64,000 nt of DNA from Leptolyngbya sp. PCC 7375 (GTDB lineage: Bacteria > Cyanobacteriota > Cyanobacteriia > Phormidesmidales > Phormidesmidaceae), in assembly GCF_000316115.1 (NCBI RefSeq), contig NZ_JH993797.1, positions 2,404,486 to 2,468,485 on the forward strand. Reading direction: 5' to 3'. Under the pieces are notes generated by a model. That model did no database searches and was not told the origin of the DNA. It worked only from the letters and a program-made list of their open reading frames with translations. The position numbers and the translations under genes were made by a program. The stretch's first letter is position 1. Each line of letters starts with the position of its first letter. This document shows, in pieces, positions 9,013-16,634 of the stretch.

Positions 9013-9567
9013 CTAACCTAGAGCTGAGATAACGCGATCAAAGTAGCTGCCAGCTTCAGCAACCAAGGAAGCGCAACGATCGTCAGTTACAATAGAGCCC
9101 ATCTTACGTAGACGTGCACCAGCGCGAGCTTCGCTAGGCTCATCCTTGATGTGAGCAGCTGCCTGTGCCTTCATGATCTGTACGGCACGTACAGTGGACG
9201 TTGCAGGTACGCCTAGTGCAGCGTAAGTCTCTTTTAGACCATTCAAGCAACGATCATCTAGAACGGATGCATCACCAGCTAGTAGCGCGTAAGTGACATA
9301 GCGAAGAACGATCTCACCGTCACGCAGGCAAGCAGCCATACGACGGTTGGGGTAGCAGTTACCACCAGCTTGGATGAGACCTTGGTTCTCACAGATCATT
9401 CCAGCAATGGCATCAGATACCATGCAGCTGGCGTTGGATGCAATGGCGTTTACTGCATCTAGACGACGGTTGCCGCTTGCAACAAATGCCTTAAGAGCAG
9501 ATAGATCACCTACGGGTGCAGTACTGGCATCAGCGGATACAACCGCTCTAGAAAAAGCGTCAAGCAT
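9013..9567 (-). CDS. cpeB: C-phycoerythrin beta subunit, copy 1
   Basis: This 184-residue subunit keeps the cysteines for three phycoerythrobilins: Cys48 and Cys59 (doubly linked bilin, usual numbering 50/61), Cys80 (AACLRDGE) and Cys165 (DDRCASL). The predicted product is identical to copy 2 at 14588-15142. AAGGAG sits just upstream of the ATG. Similarity to copy 2 fades about 15 bp before the start codon, except for the shared 21-bp element about 140 bp upstream. First gene of a cpeBA transcript, divergent from the 9884-11670 cluster. Confidence 0.97.
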   Translation of the reverse strand: MLDAFSRAVVSADASTAPVGDLSALKAFVASGNRRLDAVNAIASNASCMVSDAIAGMICENQGLIQAGGNCYPNRRMAACLRDGEIVLRYVTYALLAGDASVLDDRCLNGLKETYAALGVPATSTVRAVQIMKAQAAAHIKDEPSEARAGARLRKMGSIVTDDRCASLVAEAGSYFDRVISALG

Positions 9568-9686
9568 GGAGCTCTCCTTACTTCAACAACATATTTTGTA
9601 AGTTCTTCAGTCAACCGCCACAGCAGTTCGGTTGACGACAAAACAACAATAATCAATCGCTGTTCTTTAAGTCTTTGATATTAAGA

Positions 9687-9707
9687 ACAAAGCAACATTC
9701 CGTTACA
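9687..9707 (-). promoter_or_regulatory. Phycoerythrin regulon element upstream of cpeBA copy 1
   Basis: On the minus strand this reads TGTAACGGAATGT, then TG, then CTTTGT, beginning 140 bp before the cpeB-1 ATG. The same 21 bp recurs before cpeBA copy 2 and, with only the two middle bases changed, before pebA. A TTAATAT sequence that could act as a -10 box follows directly. The remaining 9568-9883 divergent region shows no other feature I can support. Confidence 0.75.
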
Positions 9708-9883
9708 TAAAACTCATTTACCTGATATTGCAGCAGACAAACTAATGACAAACGGCAAATCAGCCGTAAGAATAGATGAATACAAACCTTGTCCACGTCC
9801 AGAACTATAGTTTTGCCTTAGAGGACGCTAAGGGTTTCAACTTGGACGCGGTTTAGAACACCTAATTTTGAAGAAACACTGCC

Positions 9884-10126
9884 ATGACTAGCTCGACTGA
9901 CACTGCTGCTCCTCAGGCTAGCATTGAAGAAATTACTGAATTAATAATTGAGTTTGAAAAGTATCGTGAGCGCTTAATGACTGAGACCCTAGACGCAGCC
10001 AAGAAAGCCAAAATGTCCAAGAAGGAAACCATGGCACGTTTGGAGCCTGAGCTAGCCAAAATTGATGCAGCTCTGACACAGCTGAACGCACAACTAGCCG
10101 CTCTGCAGCCAGAAGTCACCGAGTAA
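9884..10126 (+). CDS. Small charged coiled-coil protein in the phycoerythrin locus
   Basis: An 80-residue protein of no family I recognise. After a short Ser/Thr/Ala-rich start it is a run of Lys, Glu and Ala-rich heptads (EEITELIIEFEKYRERL, then AKKAKMSKKETMARLEPEL), predicted to form one long helical hairpin or coiled coil. It is the first gene of a plus-strand cluster divergent from cpeBA copy 1 and 89 bp ahead of the CpeF-like lyase. This suggests a helper in phycoerythrin assembly or lyase function, which is inference from position only. Balanced codon use and the clean ATG support it being real. Confidence 0.65.
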   Translation: MTSSTDTAAPQASIEEITELIIEFEKYRERLMTETLDAAKKAKMSKKETMARLEPELAKIDAALTQLNAQLAALQPEVTE

Positions 10127-10215
10127 GGTTGATGTTCTTGACAACTTGGTTGATCTCATTCACCAGACTAGCCTGGTGCTTATTTTGATTGGTTTTTGGA
10201 TAGTCACCCGCAGTA

Positions 10216-11127
10216 ATGGCAAATATGAGTACTGATTTAACTGGTGAGGCAGCACGTCAGGCAGCAACTGACCAGCTTGTCCAACGTGTGAATGAACAAA
10301 TTGATTTGCTCTCATTTGATGAGTCAGACCAGGATACCCTCCGGCAGCTGGTAGAGAGTTTCTCAGATAAACGAGGCATGATACGGCTACGCATTGCTGA
10401 AACCCTGGGACAAATTGGTGAGCCAGCTACACCTGTATTGGTTAATGCCCTGGCAAACCATCCCAATGAGGTTGTGCGTCGTGCCTGTGCTAAAACCTTG
10501 ACATTAATTGCGGACCCCACCGCCATTCCTACGTTGGTCAATTCGTTTCTCAACGATAGTGATACGGTGGTGCAAGGCTCCTCGGTGGGCGCTTTGGCTA
10601 GAACTGGGCGTCCTGCTGCTCCAGAATTACTGAAGATTTTGGAAGATCCTAGCCATCCTGAAACCATTAAGGGGCATGCGGCCTGGGCACTGGCTTTTAT
10701 GGGTTCTGAGGCTAAGGATTTACTCTTGCAAACATTGAATTCTGAGTCAGAAGCAGTGCGAGCTGCCGTGGTGGGTGCGATCGCAAAAGTCGCCCAAGAA
10801 GAAGGTAACCCCGACAACTTCGATATTTTGATCAATGCCCTGGGTGACGAAGCCGAAGTTGTCCGCTGCGAAGCAGCAGCTGTTTTAGGTAATCTGGCCT
10901 ATCAACCAGCTATCCCTACTTTGTTGCCGCTATTAAATCACGCCAGCCCTGAAACCCGTAAATCAGCGGTTTTGGCAATTATGAAGATCGGCCAAACCAA
11001 TACTATCGAAGCCTTACAAACAGCTATGACCAAGGAAACCGATCATAGTTTGAACCCCATCTTTAATCTGGCTATTAGCCAAATCCAGAAAAAGTCAACC
11101 GCTGCTAATAATGATGACTGGGATTGA
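10216..11127 (+). CDS. cpeF: CpeF/MpeV-like HEAT-repeat phycobilin lyase
   Basis: 303 residues built of alpha-helical HEAT repeats (for example PTAIPTLVNSFLNDSDTVVQG and AAVLGNLAYQPAIPTLLPLL), the fold of E/F-type bilin lyases. Length and place in a phycoerythrin locus match CpeF (formerly MpeV), which attaches the doubly linked phycoerythrobilin to the Cys50/61 pair of CpeB in Fremyella. Those cysteines are present in both CpeB copies here, so such an enzyme is expected. It is clearly distinct from CpeY and CpeZ next door. The symbol rests on length and context, not an alignment; another E/F-type lyase is possible. Confidence 0.65.
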   Translation: MANMSTDLTGEAARQAATDQLVQRVNEQIDLLSFDESDQDTLRQLVESFSDKRGMIRLRIAETLGQIGEPATPVLVNALANHPNEVVRRACAKTLTLIADPTAIPTLVNSFLNDSDTVVQGSSVGALARTGRPAAPELLKILEDPSHPETIKGHAAWALAFMGSEAKDLLLQTLNSESEAVRAAVVGAIAKVAQEEGNPDNFDILINALGDEAEVVRCEAAAVLGNLAYQPAIPTLLPLLNHASPETRKSAVLAIMKIGQTNTIEALQTAMTKETDHSLNPIFNLAISQIQKKSTAANNDDWD

Positions 11128-11422
11128 CGATCAAAATCCACTACGAACACAGCTGGAAAATGACCTGAATAACTCAGAATGGCTCCAAAAATTTAAGGCC
11201 ATTAATCAACTGCTCCACAGCCTTAAGGCTGAAATTGTAGAGATTCAAAGCTGTGAGCTTAAATGGGATACCCATAGCAACGGTTTGGTGATTCATTGCC
11301 CATCTGTAGACATTGCTCAACAATTGCAGTCTCAACAGCACCAGATTATTACTATTGCAAACTATGCAAACTGCATCACGTTAGTTCACCCTGGTAGCTC
11401 AGATATAATCTTGAAGGCATAG
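11111..11422 (+). CDS. Conserved-looking small protein overlapping the CpeF-like gene
   Basis: This 103-residue frame starts 17 bp before the stop of the upstream lyase gene, an arrangement typical of translational coupling. It has no family I recognise. The sequence looks like a small globular alpha/beta domain: helical N-terminal half (LRTQLENDL, INQLLHSLKAEIVEIQ), then beta-like segments (CELKWDTHSNGLVIHCP and CITLVHPG). No membrane segment or signal peptide. The context suggests a role with phycoerythrin maturation, but nothing in the sequence gives a function. Confidence 0.6.
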   Translation: MMTGIDDQNPLRTQLENDLNNSEWLQKFKAINQLLHSLKAEIVEIQSCELKWDTHSNGLVIHCPSVDIAQQLQSQQHQIITIANYANCITLVHPGSSDIILKA

Positions 11423-11469
11423 GACATTTATGCCCTTAGTTAAAAACTCAGGACTCTGCAATATTCGAT

Positions 11470-11670
11470 ATGAAAAACTATCGCCAAGCCCTTGATGAGG
11501 TTTTTCAATTAGAAAAAATAGGTGGCTTTCACTACACTCATCAAATCAAAACTTTAATTGAGAACGCTAAAAAAGCACGCCATTGGACATCCTTACTGAG
11601 GACACCACCCTACCAATGGCGTACTGTTCTTAGAGACACACGATATGTACTCGATCAGCTTGAACCTTAA
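11470..11670 (+). CDS. Small basic protein, unknown function
   Basis: 66 residues, basic and rich in aromatic residues (Tyr, His, Trp), probably helical. No family recognised. It is the last gene of the 9884-11670 plus-strand cluster, 47 bp after the previous gene. Its TAA stop overlaps the convergent cpeZ stop within a shared TTAA. The position argues for a real gene, but the evidence is modest. Confidence 0.5.
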   Translation: MKNYRQALDEVFQLEKIGGFHYTHQIKTLIENAKKARHWTSLLRTPPYQWRTVLRDTRYVLDQLEP

Positions 11671-12284
11671 CTCTCTGACTGTGAACGACGAGAGAAGTTT
11701 TGCACCATTTCCAAGCGTGATATGGCACTGATGGCAGTTTCTTTAACGTAGCCATCCACTGATTCGTCCTCAGACAGCTTTTGAAGCACCTCAGCAACCT
11801 TGTCTCCTCCTACGGAAGCTAGGGCATTCACAATAGATACTGAGAGAGCCAGATTCTCAGTGGTTTGTAATGTTTCTAGCAAAATATCTAAAGCCGCATC
11901 GCCAATTTCTCCTAAGGCCATGGCAGACGCAATATGCACCACTGGATTTGGATCGTTGAGAGATTTTTTAAGACCTTCTAAACCCAGCTCTGGGAATGGT
12001 TCATTGGGAAAATTAAGGGCGACCTGTGCCAATGCCTTAGCACAACTGCCACGCACAGTGACATTCTCACTGTTACCCAAAGCTTCAACGATCGCAGGAA
12101 CAGCATCGGCACCCACCGCACCCAGGGTTTTTACCGCTGCACGACGATAAGTAGTGTCTTCAGCATCCAGAGCCGCCATCAGTCGAGGAATCGTCGCATC
12201 ATCGCGATTGTCAATGATATCCACCATGGCCCGCTCACGGATATGGGGATTGGGATGCTTTAGCTGTTCAAAAAAGGAATCCAT
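11667..12284 (-). CDS. cpeZ: Phycoerythrin lyase subunit CpeZ
   Basis: 205 residues of HEAT repeats (PNPHIRERAMVDIIDN, AVPAIVEALGNSENVTVRG, NPVVHIASAMALGEIGDAAL), the length and repeat pattern of CpeZ. CpeZ acts with CpeY to attach phycoerythrobilin to Cys82 of CpeA and also helps phycoerythrin subunits fold. It follows cpeY by 96 bp on the same strand, matching the cpeBAYZ order known from Fremyella. Its stop shares a TTAA with the convergent small gene. Confidence 0.9.
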   Translation of the reverse strand: MDSFFEQLKHPNPHIRERAMVDIIDNRDDATIPRLMAALDAEDTTYRRAAVKTLGAVGADAVPAIVEALGNSENVTVRGSCAKALAQVALNFPNEPFPELGLEGLKKSLNDPNPVVHIASAMALGEIGDAALDILLETLQTTENLALSVSIVNALASVGGDKVAEVLQKLSEDESVDGYVKETAISAISRLEMVQNFSRRSQSES

Positions 12285-12380
12285 GGGCTGTTAAACAAAA
12301 AAGAATTTACTAAAAATAGGGGAATTGTAAGCCTCAGGGGGGTGGGTATTGCCCAACTTTTACAGACATTGGGCAATCAA

Positions 12381-13664
12381 TTAAACCTCAGCCATCTTCA
12401 CTGAACGATTTGCTTTGGCCCTTACGGCCCAGTCATTGGCGTCTACCAATAATTTATGTTGACTGTAATCGCCTAATTTCTCCAGGGCCATTAACGATGC
12501 ATATTGCAACATCCAAATTTTACTGTGGGCACTGGCCTGCAATGGTGCAATCGCCTGTGGATGCCCAAGTTCTCCCAGGGATAACGCCGCTGCCGTCCGT
12601 GATTTCATAAATTGAGGCGAGGTGTTATCAAGGGCCTCTAACAACAAATCATAGGCAGGCTCATGTTTGAGCCACCCCATTAGTTTCATCACATGATAAT
12701 GTGCCCCATAGTCATTATGGGCTTCGGCTTCGTAGGTAGCAAACAGTGCAGCCGGAGCAGCATCCGCTTGCTGCTCAATAAAGGTTTGAATGGCAAGGTA
12801 GGTGCGACCAAAATCTGTCTGATATAGCTCTTGCACCAAAAACTCTAGGGATGGAGGCTGATCGTATTCATGGACCAGTTCTAAATCGTTGGGATGATCC
12901 CATAGGATTTGCTCAATTACTGGCACAACCTCGTCCAGGTTCACCTCACCACTCGCTATACCACTTTCTGCCAGGGTCCGCACTGCCCGTAATCGGAACA
13001 TTAGCGAAATCGGACAGCGGGCAATGGCAGGAATTGCCGGATAATACTGAGCATTGATTAAATCTTCGAGACAGGCCCGACGGGCATTTACACTATCGCT
13101 TTGGAGAAACGCAACGACCCGATTAATCTGGCTAAAGTCTCGGGTAAACCGACAAACGGTCGCGATCGCAGCACTGGCTGTGGGCTCATCCTCAGCATCC
13201 ATAAAGGGCCGCACCCGATCCACCGCAGCTGCATAGTTCAATTTCACCAGCGTATGGATAATCACCCGATAGGTCTGGTCCGGTTTTTCTAGCAGATGAG
13301 CAATCTCTTCCAAAATCTCGGCATTCTCGGTACCAATTTCACCAATCGCCCATACAGCAGACTCTACGGTGTATCTATCCTCATCAGACAAGCATGGATA
13401 AATCGTATCCAAACCTCGTTCAGCTTTCAATTTACCCAACGTCTCTACCGATTTACGTCGAGTAATACGATTGTCCAATGAATCATAGGTAGTATTGACC
13501 GCTCGAATCAGAGCATCAATGGAAGCATCCGATGGATAATTCGCCAATTGAGAAGCTGCAATGTAGCGCTCACTTTCATCAGCAGCCTGGTCGGGAGGTG
13601 TATCTAGCAGCGCAATACACTGTTCTTCTGTTAAACCAAAAATATTGGCAAAACGCTTATCCAT
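12381..13664 (-). CDS. cpeY: Phycoerythrin lyase CpeY
   Basis: A 427-residue E/F-type lyase with HEAT/PBS-lyase repeats throughout (RRKSVETLGKLKAERGLDTI and AVWAIGEIGTENAEILEEIA early; AALSLGELGHPQAIAPLQA near the end). CpeY is the catalytic partner that adds phycoerythrobilin to CpeA Cys82, with CpeZ. I took ATG 13664 (MDKRFANIFGL) rather than the TTG five codons upstream. It lies 357 bp downstream of cpeA-2, past a hairpin, so it may be transcribed by read-through or from its own promoter. Confidence 0.9.
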   Translation of the reverse strand: MDKRFANIFGLTEEQCIALLDTPPDQAADESERYIAASQLANYPSDASIDALIRAVNTTYDSLDNRITRRKSVETLGKLKAERGLDTIYPCLSDEDRYTVESAVWAIGEIGTENAEILEEIAHLLEKPDQTYRVIIHTLVKLNYAAAVDRVRPFMDAEDEPTASAAIATVCRFTRDFSQINRVVAFLQSDSVNARRACLEDLINAQYYPAIPAIARCPISLMFRLRAVRTLAESGIASGEVNLDEVVPVIEQILWDHPNDLELVHEYDQPPSLEFLVQELYQTDFGRTYLAIQTFIEQQADAAPAALFATYEAEAHNDYGAHYHVMKLMGWLKHEPAYDLLLEALDNTSPQFMKSRTAAALSLGELGHPQAIAPLQASAHSKIWMLQYASLMALEKLGDYSQHKLLVDANDWAVRAKANRSVKMAEV

Positions 13665-13917
13665 AGGACGGTTGAACAATAAACAAAGTTATGAGCAGGG
13701 AGAATTTATAGGAGACCGATGTTTCGGGAGACTGGATGAAGATTCAGGAGACAGAAATCGCGATTACTGATTTAGGGGATGAACCGGTCTAGAGTCATTA
13801 CCATTGAACGATATCTCACAACTAAAGTCATCTCGACGATCAGCAATATCCAGAAGTCAAGTATCAGGAGTCTGAACTGAATTCTGCATTCTCTCTTATA
13901 CACCTCTGACGACAACA

Positions 13918-13947
13918 AACCTGGAGACTCCGAGGAATCTCCAGGTT
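13918..13947 (-). terminator. Hairpin after cpeBA copy 2
   Basis: A perfect 10-bp stem (AACCTGGAGA at 13918-13927 with 13938-13947) 75 bp past the cpeA-2 stop. The following T run is weak, so it may be a partial terminator or an mRNA-stabilising hairpin that lets some transcripts read into cpeYZ. Nothing else is supported in 13665-14001. Confidence 0.65.
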
Positions 13948-14001
13948 ATGACTAGCTAAATGTAGTCAAGCTCTTAATCATAGCCAGATGACTAGGAAAA
14001 A

Positions 14002-14031
14002 GTCCCTTAGGAAAGGGTCCCTTAGGAAAGG
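14002..14031. repeat. 15-bp tandem repeat at the cpeA-2 stop codon (2 units)
   Basis: Two units of GTCCCTTAGGAAAGG, homologous to the four-unit array at cpeA copy 1, giving two in-frame stop codons (14022 and 14007 on the minus strand). Confidence 0.88.
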
Positions 14032-14516
14032 GAGTTGATTACATAGTCAACCAGAGCGTTGTACTCAGTTAGAGCCTGAGCAGACATGTCACGAGGAGCG
14101 CAACCACGGTTACGGGCAAAGCTTAGAGCAGCTACGTAAGGTGCAGTGGGTAGGTTTAGCGCGCGGTATACTTCACGCTGACCTGCAATACCCCACTCAT
14201 CAAGAGGACCAGTACCACCCACAACTAGGCTGTAGCTGATCAGACGCATGTAGTGCTTAATGTCACGCATGCACTTAGCTTTGAACGTGTCAGTGGAGTT
14301 TGCTTCACCAGCATTGTTCAAGTAAGGATACTTGGAGATGCAAGCATCGTAAGCTTCTTTAGCTACGTTATCCAAGTTGCCAGCTAGCTTCTCAGCTGCT
14401 TCAAGACGTGCTGCGGCACGCTGAAGACTACCTTGTACAGACTCTAGGTCGGAAGTGGAAGGAAAACGACCAGCTGCATCAGCTGCAGCGATCACAGTGG
14501 TAACAACAGATTTCAT
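14022..14516 (-). CDS. cpeA: C-phycoerythrin alpha subunit, copy 2
   Basis: 164 residues with bilin cysteines Cys82 (KCMRDIKHY) and Cys139. It differs from copy 1 only at residues 21 (Thr), 69 (Ala), 83 (Met) and 86 (Ile). The 71-bp cpeB-cpeA spacer is also nearly the same as in copy 1, so the duplicated block runs from the cpeB ribosome site to the end of cpeA. This copy is the one followed by cpeY and cpeZ, as in the Fremyella cpeBAYZ operon. Confidence 0.97.
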   Translation of the reverse strand: MKSVVTTVIAAADAAGRFPSTSDLESVQGSLQRAAARLEAAEKLAGNLDNVAKEAYDACISKYPYLNNAGEANSTDTFKAKCMRDIKHYMRLISYSLVVGGTGPLDEWGIAGQREVYRALNLPTAPYVAALSFARNRGCAPRDMSAQALTEYNALVDYVINSLS

Positions 14517-14587
14517 TTCGGTATTTCTCCAGTAGTTAAATTGATCGTGATTGAGTTAGAGCAATCTCGCTAAGGCGTCTAATGAGA

Positions 14588-15142
14588 CTAACCTAGAGCA
14601 GAGATAACGCGATCAAAGTAGCTGCCAGCTTCTGCAACCAAGGAAGCGCAACGATCGTCAGTTACAATAGAGCCCATCTTACGTAGACGTGCACCGGCGC
14701 GAGCTTCGCTAGGCTCATCCTTGATGTGAGCAGCTGCCTGTGCCTTCATGATCTGTACGGCACGTACAGTGGACGTTGCAGGTACGCCTAGTGCAGCGTA
14801 AGTCTCTTTTAGACCATTCAAGCAACGATCATCCAGAACGGATGCATCACCAGCTAGTAGCGCGTAAGTGACATAGCGAAGAACGATCTCACCGTCACGC
14901 AGGCAAGCAGCCATACGACGGTTGGGGTAGCAGTTACCACCAGCTTGGATGAGACCTTGGTTCTCACAGATCATTCCAGCAATGGCATCAGATACCATGC
15001 AGCTGGCGTTGGATGCAATGGCGTTTACTGCATCTAGACGACGGTTGCCGCTTGCAACAAATGCCTTAAGAGCAGATAGATCACCTACGGGTGCAGTGCT
15101 GGCATCAGCGGATACAACCGCTCTAGAAAAAGCGTCAAGCAT
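14588..15142 (-). CDS. cpeB: C-phycoerythrin beta subunit, copy 2
   Basis: 184 residues, identical in predicted sequence to copy 1, with the doubly linked bilin pair Cys48/Cys59 and Cys80 and Cys165. The leader diverges completely from copy 1 between the ribosome site (AAGGAGAGC) and the 21-bp element about 138 bp upstream. The two operons therefore share that element but differ in 5' untranslated region. It lies directly downstream of cpeR, with 220 bp between. Confidence 0.97.
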   Translation of the reverse strand: MLDAFSRAVVSADASTAPVGDLSALKAFVASGNRRLDAVNAIASNASCMVSDAIAGMICENQGLIQAGGNCYPNRRMAACLRDGEIVLRYVTYALLAGDASVLDDRCLNGLKETYAALGVPATSTVRAVQIMKAQAAAHIKDEPSEARAGARLRKMGSIVTDDRCASLVAEAGSYFDRVISALG

Positions 15143-15259
15143 TGAGCTCTCCTTGTTTTGTTAAAAACTTTTTGTTGGTGAAACCAAACTCGTTTCGTTT
15201 GCGTTTCTCACCATCAGAACAATAGGAAATTGTGGTTACACCTGTCTCATTTAGTAAAA

Positions 15260-15280
15260 ACAAAGCAACATTCCGTTACA
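15260..15280 (-). promoter_or_regulatory. Phycoerythrin regulon element upstream of cpeBA copy 2
   Basis: The minus strand reads TGTAACGGAATGT, TG, CTTTGT, identical to the site before copy 1 and at nearly the same distance (138 versus 140 bp) from the start codon, although the sequence around it differs. TACTAAAT follows at the place expected of a -10 box. Confidence 0.75.
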
Positions 15281-15362
15281 AGAGACACAGTTTTCTAATT
15301 TTCCGCCTTTCTGTAGCAGTGTGATGAGCCTGTCAAGCTCCGGATGGTGGGCATTATCCACC

Positions 15363-15734
15363 CTACGCACGTTCATCAAATCGTGTGTGAAAGCTGCCGT
15401 ATTTGATCCAATATTGCTGCAAATCATGGTGGGGAGTATGCAAACTCGCTTTAGCTCTATATAGAACCACCCGGCGATGCTGACCAATCCAGATTTTTTT
15501 GACAGGATCTACACAGATTAGCGTCCCACCTAGGGACTTTAAGCATTCCTGAAATTTATCTACCGTTGAGTATTCAACAGTTTCAAAGATGAAGAAGTTA
15601 CCCGAGCGAATCAAGTGTCGACTACGGATCCACGATTTCATTTTCTTTTGTGCTTGGGGAGGCAGCATGGACATCCGAAGCGTTTCAAGGTCTATATCAA
15701 GGGTCGTTTCACGTTCTTCAGAAAGGTAACTCAT
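15363..15734 (-). CDS. cpeR: Phycoerythrin operon activator CpeR
   Basis: The product resembles CpeR, the small activator needed for expression of phycoerythrin genes (cpeBA and pebAB) in Fremyella. Its core runs from MLPPQAQKKMKSWIRSRHL through SGNFFIFETVEYSTV to YWIKYGSFHTRFDE. I took ATG 15734 (MSYLSEERE), giving 123 residues. It overlaps the cpeT stop by 17 bp, suggesting coupled translation. A longer frame reaches 15812 but its extra 26 residues read as antisense-like filler. It is the last gene of the cpeC-to-cpeR cluster. It has no obvious helix-turn-helix, in keeping with the family. Confidence 0.85.
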   Translation of the reverse strand: MSYLSEERETTLDIDLETLRMSMLPPQAQKKMKSWIRSRHLIRSGNFFIFETVEYSTVDKFQECLKSLGGTLICVDPVKKIWIGQHRRVVLYRAKASLHTPHHDLQQYWIKYGSFHTRFDERA

Positions 15735-16332
15735 TATCAAAACTGGCGCGTTTACGGAACTGCAAAATTCCCTCCGTTGAACCCCATACATATTCATCTG
15801 TTTCGACATCAATCCCTTGATCGATGCTCATCCATGTGTTTTCGGTAATTTCCACATGGCTAGTGAGATAGGTTAGTTTGCCTGCTTTAGGAATAATGCA
15901 AGCTTTCCCAGGTTCTACGCCGCCAATAAAGGTATCCTCTTCTCGCTTAAAGACCATTGAACAGCCTTCTCGCCGTTCAATACAGTCAGGAGTAATGGTT
16001 TTCAGAATATCTAAGTTATGGCCTGCCCCGGCGTACAGAAACCGATCCTTAAGACCATAATTTTCAATGTAAATATGATCCCCCTTATCTACCAGGCGAT
16101 GAACACCTTGACGATAGGGACTCCAAAGGTCGTAGTCCTGAGTTTGTTCAGAATATAAACCTATCCCCGAAAAAAAATCATAGGGTAATGGTCGAAAAAA
16201 GATGCGAATATGGGCAAATTTTGTGGGATCTTCAAACGCTTGATGCTGATTGCTAAAGTCCCCAGACATCCAACGGGCAAGAGTTATAAAGTTCTGAGAG
16301 TAAGAGACACTAGCATTGCCAGAAAGCATCAT
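15718..16332 (-). CDS. cpeT: CpeT/CpcT-family phycobilin lyase
   Basis: 204 residues matching the T-type lyase family: NFITLARWMSGDFSNQHQA at the start, IRIFFRPLPYDFF, GLYSEQTQDYDLWSPYRQ, and FIGGVEPGKACIIP with a conserved YLTSHVEI segment. Members attach bilin to Cys153-type positions of beta subunits; CpeT in phycoerythrin loci is expected to serve CpeB. It sits between cpeS and cpeR as in the Fremyella cpeCDESTR operon. The substrate cysteine is inferred from the family, not shown. Confidence 0.9.
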   Translation of the reverse strand: MMLSGNASVSYSQNFITLARWMSGDFSNQHQAFEDPTKFAHIRIFFRPLPYDFFSGIGLYSEQTQDYDLWSPYRQGVHRLVDKGDHIYIENYGLKDRFLYAGAGHNLDILKTITPDCIERREGCSMVFKREEDTFIGGVEPGKACIIPKAGKLTYLTSHVEITENTWMSIDQGIDVETDEYVWGSTEGILQFRKRASFDNELPF

Positions 16333-16558
16333 TTCTTAATAAAATGTTAAGGTTTTAACGTTGTTTTTTGAATACTAGAACAACACTGTTTTAAGGCTGG
16401 TGTTGCGATCGCACACAATCAAATTAGCACTTGCTTTAGTGTAAGCAAGCAACAGGCAAAAACGCCAGATTTACAACAGCATCGCCCTACAGATTATCAA
16501 TATTCGATGACTCAAGCCTAAAAACCATTAGACAGGCTTGTCTAGAGAATTGAAACCG

Positions 16559-16586
16559 ATAGAGGCGTACCATGGTACGCCTCTAT
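16559..16586. repeat. 28-bp perfect palindrome between cpeS and cpeT
   Basis: A 14-bp inverted repeat with arm ATAGAGGCGTACCA, centred on CCATGG. It resembles the 55692-55719 palindrome in size and centre, so both may belong to one dispersed small-palindrome family. It could act as a transcript hairpin that tunes the cpeS/cpeT ratio. The remaining intergenic sequence (16333-16634) shows nothing else. Confidence 0.75.
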
Positions 16587-16634
16587 ATTGGAATGTCGCT
16601 ATATTGAAACGTTTTGGCTAAAACGCGACATAAC

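Noticed and set aside
10257..10835. 192-residue frame opposite the CpeF-like gene
   Set aside because: Exact shadow of a well supported HEAT-repeat gene; Ser/Arg-rich antisense composition.
15734..15812. Longer N-terminus for CpeR starting at 15812
   Set aside because: The extra 26 residues are encoded in the other frame of cpeT and do not resemble CpeR; start at 15734 preferred.
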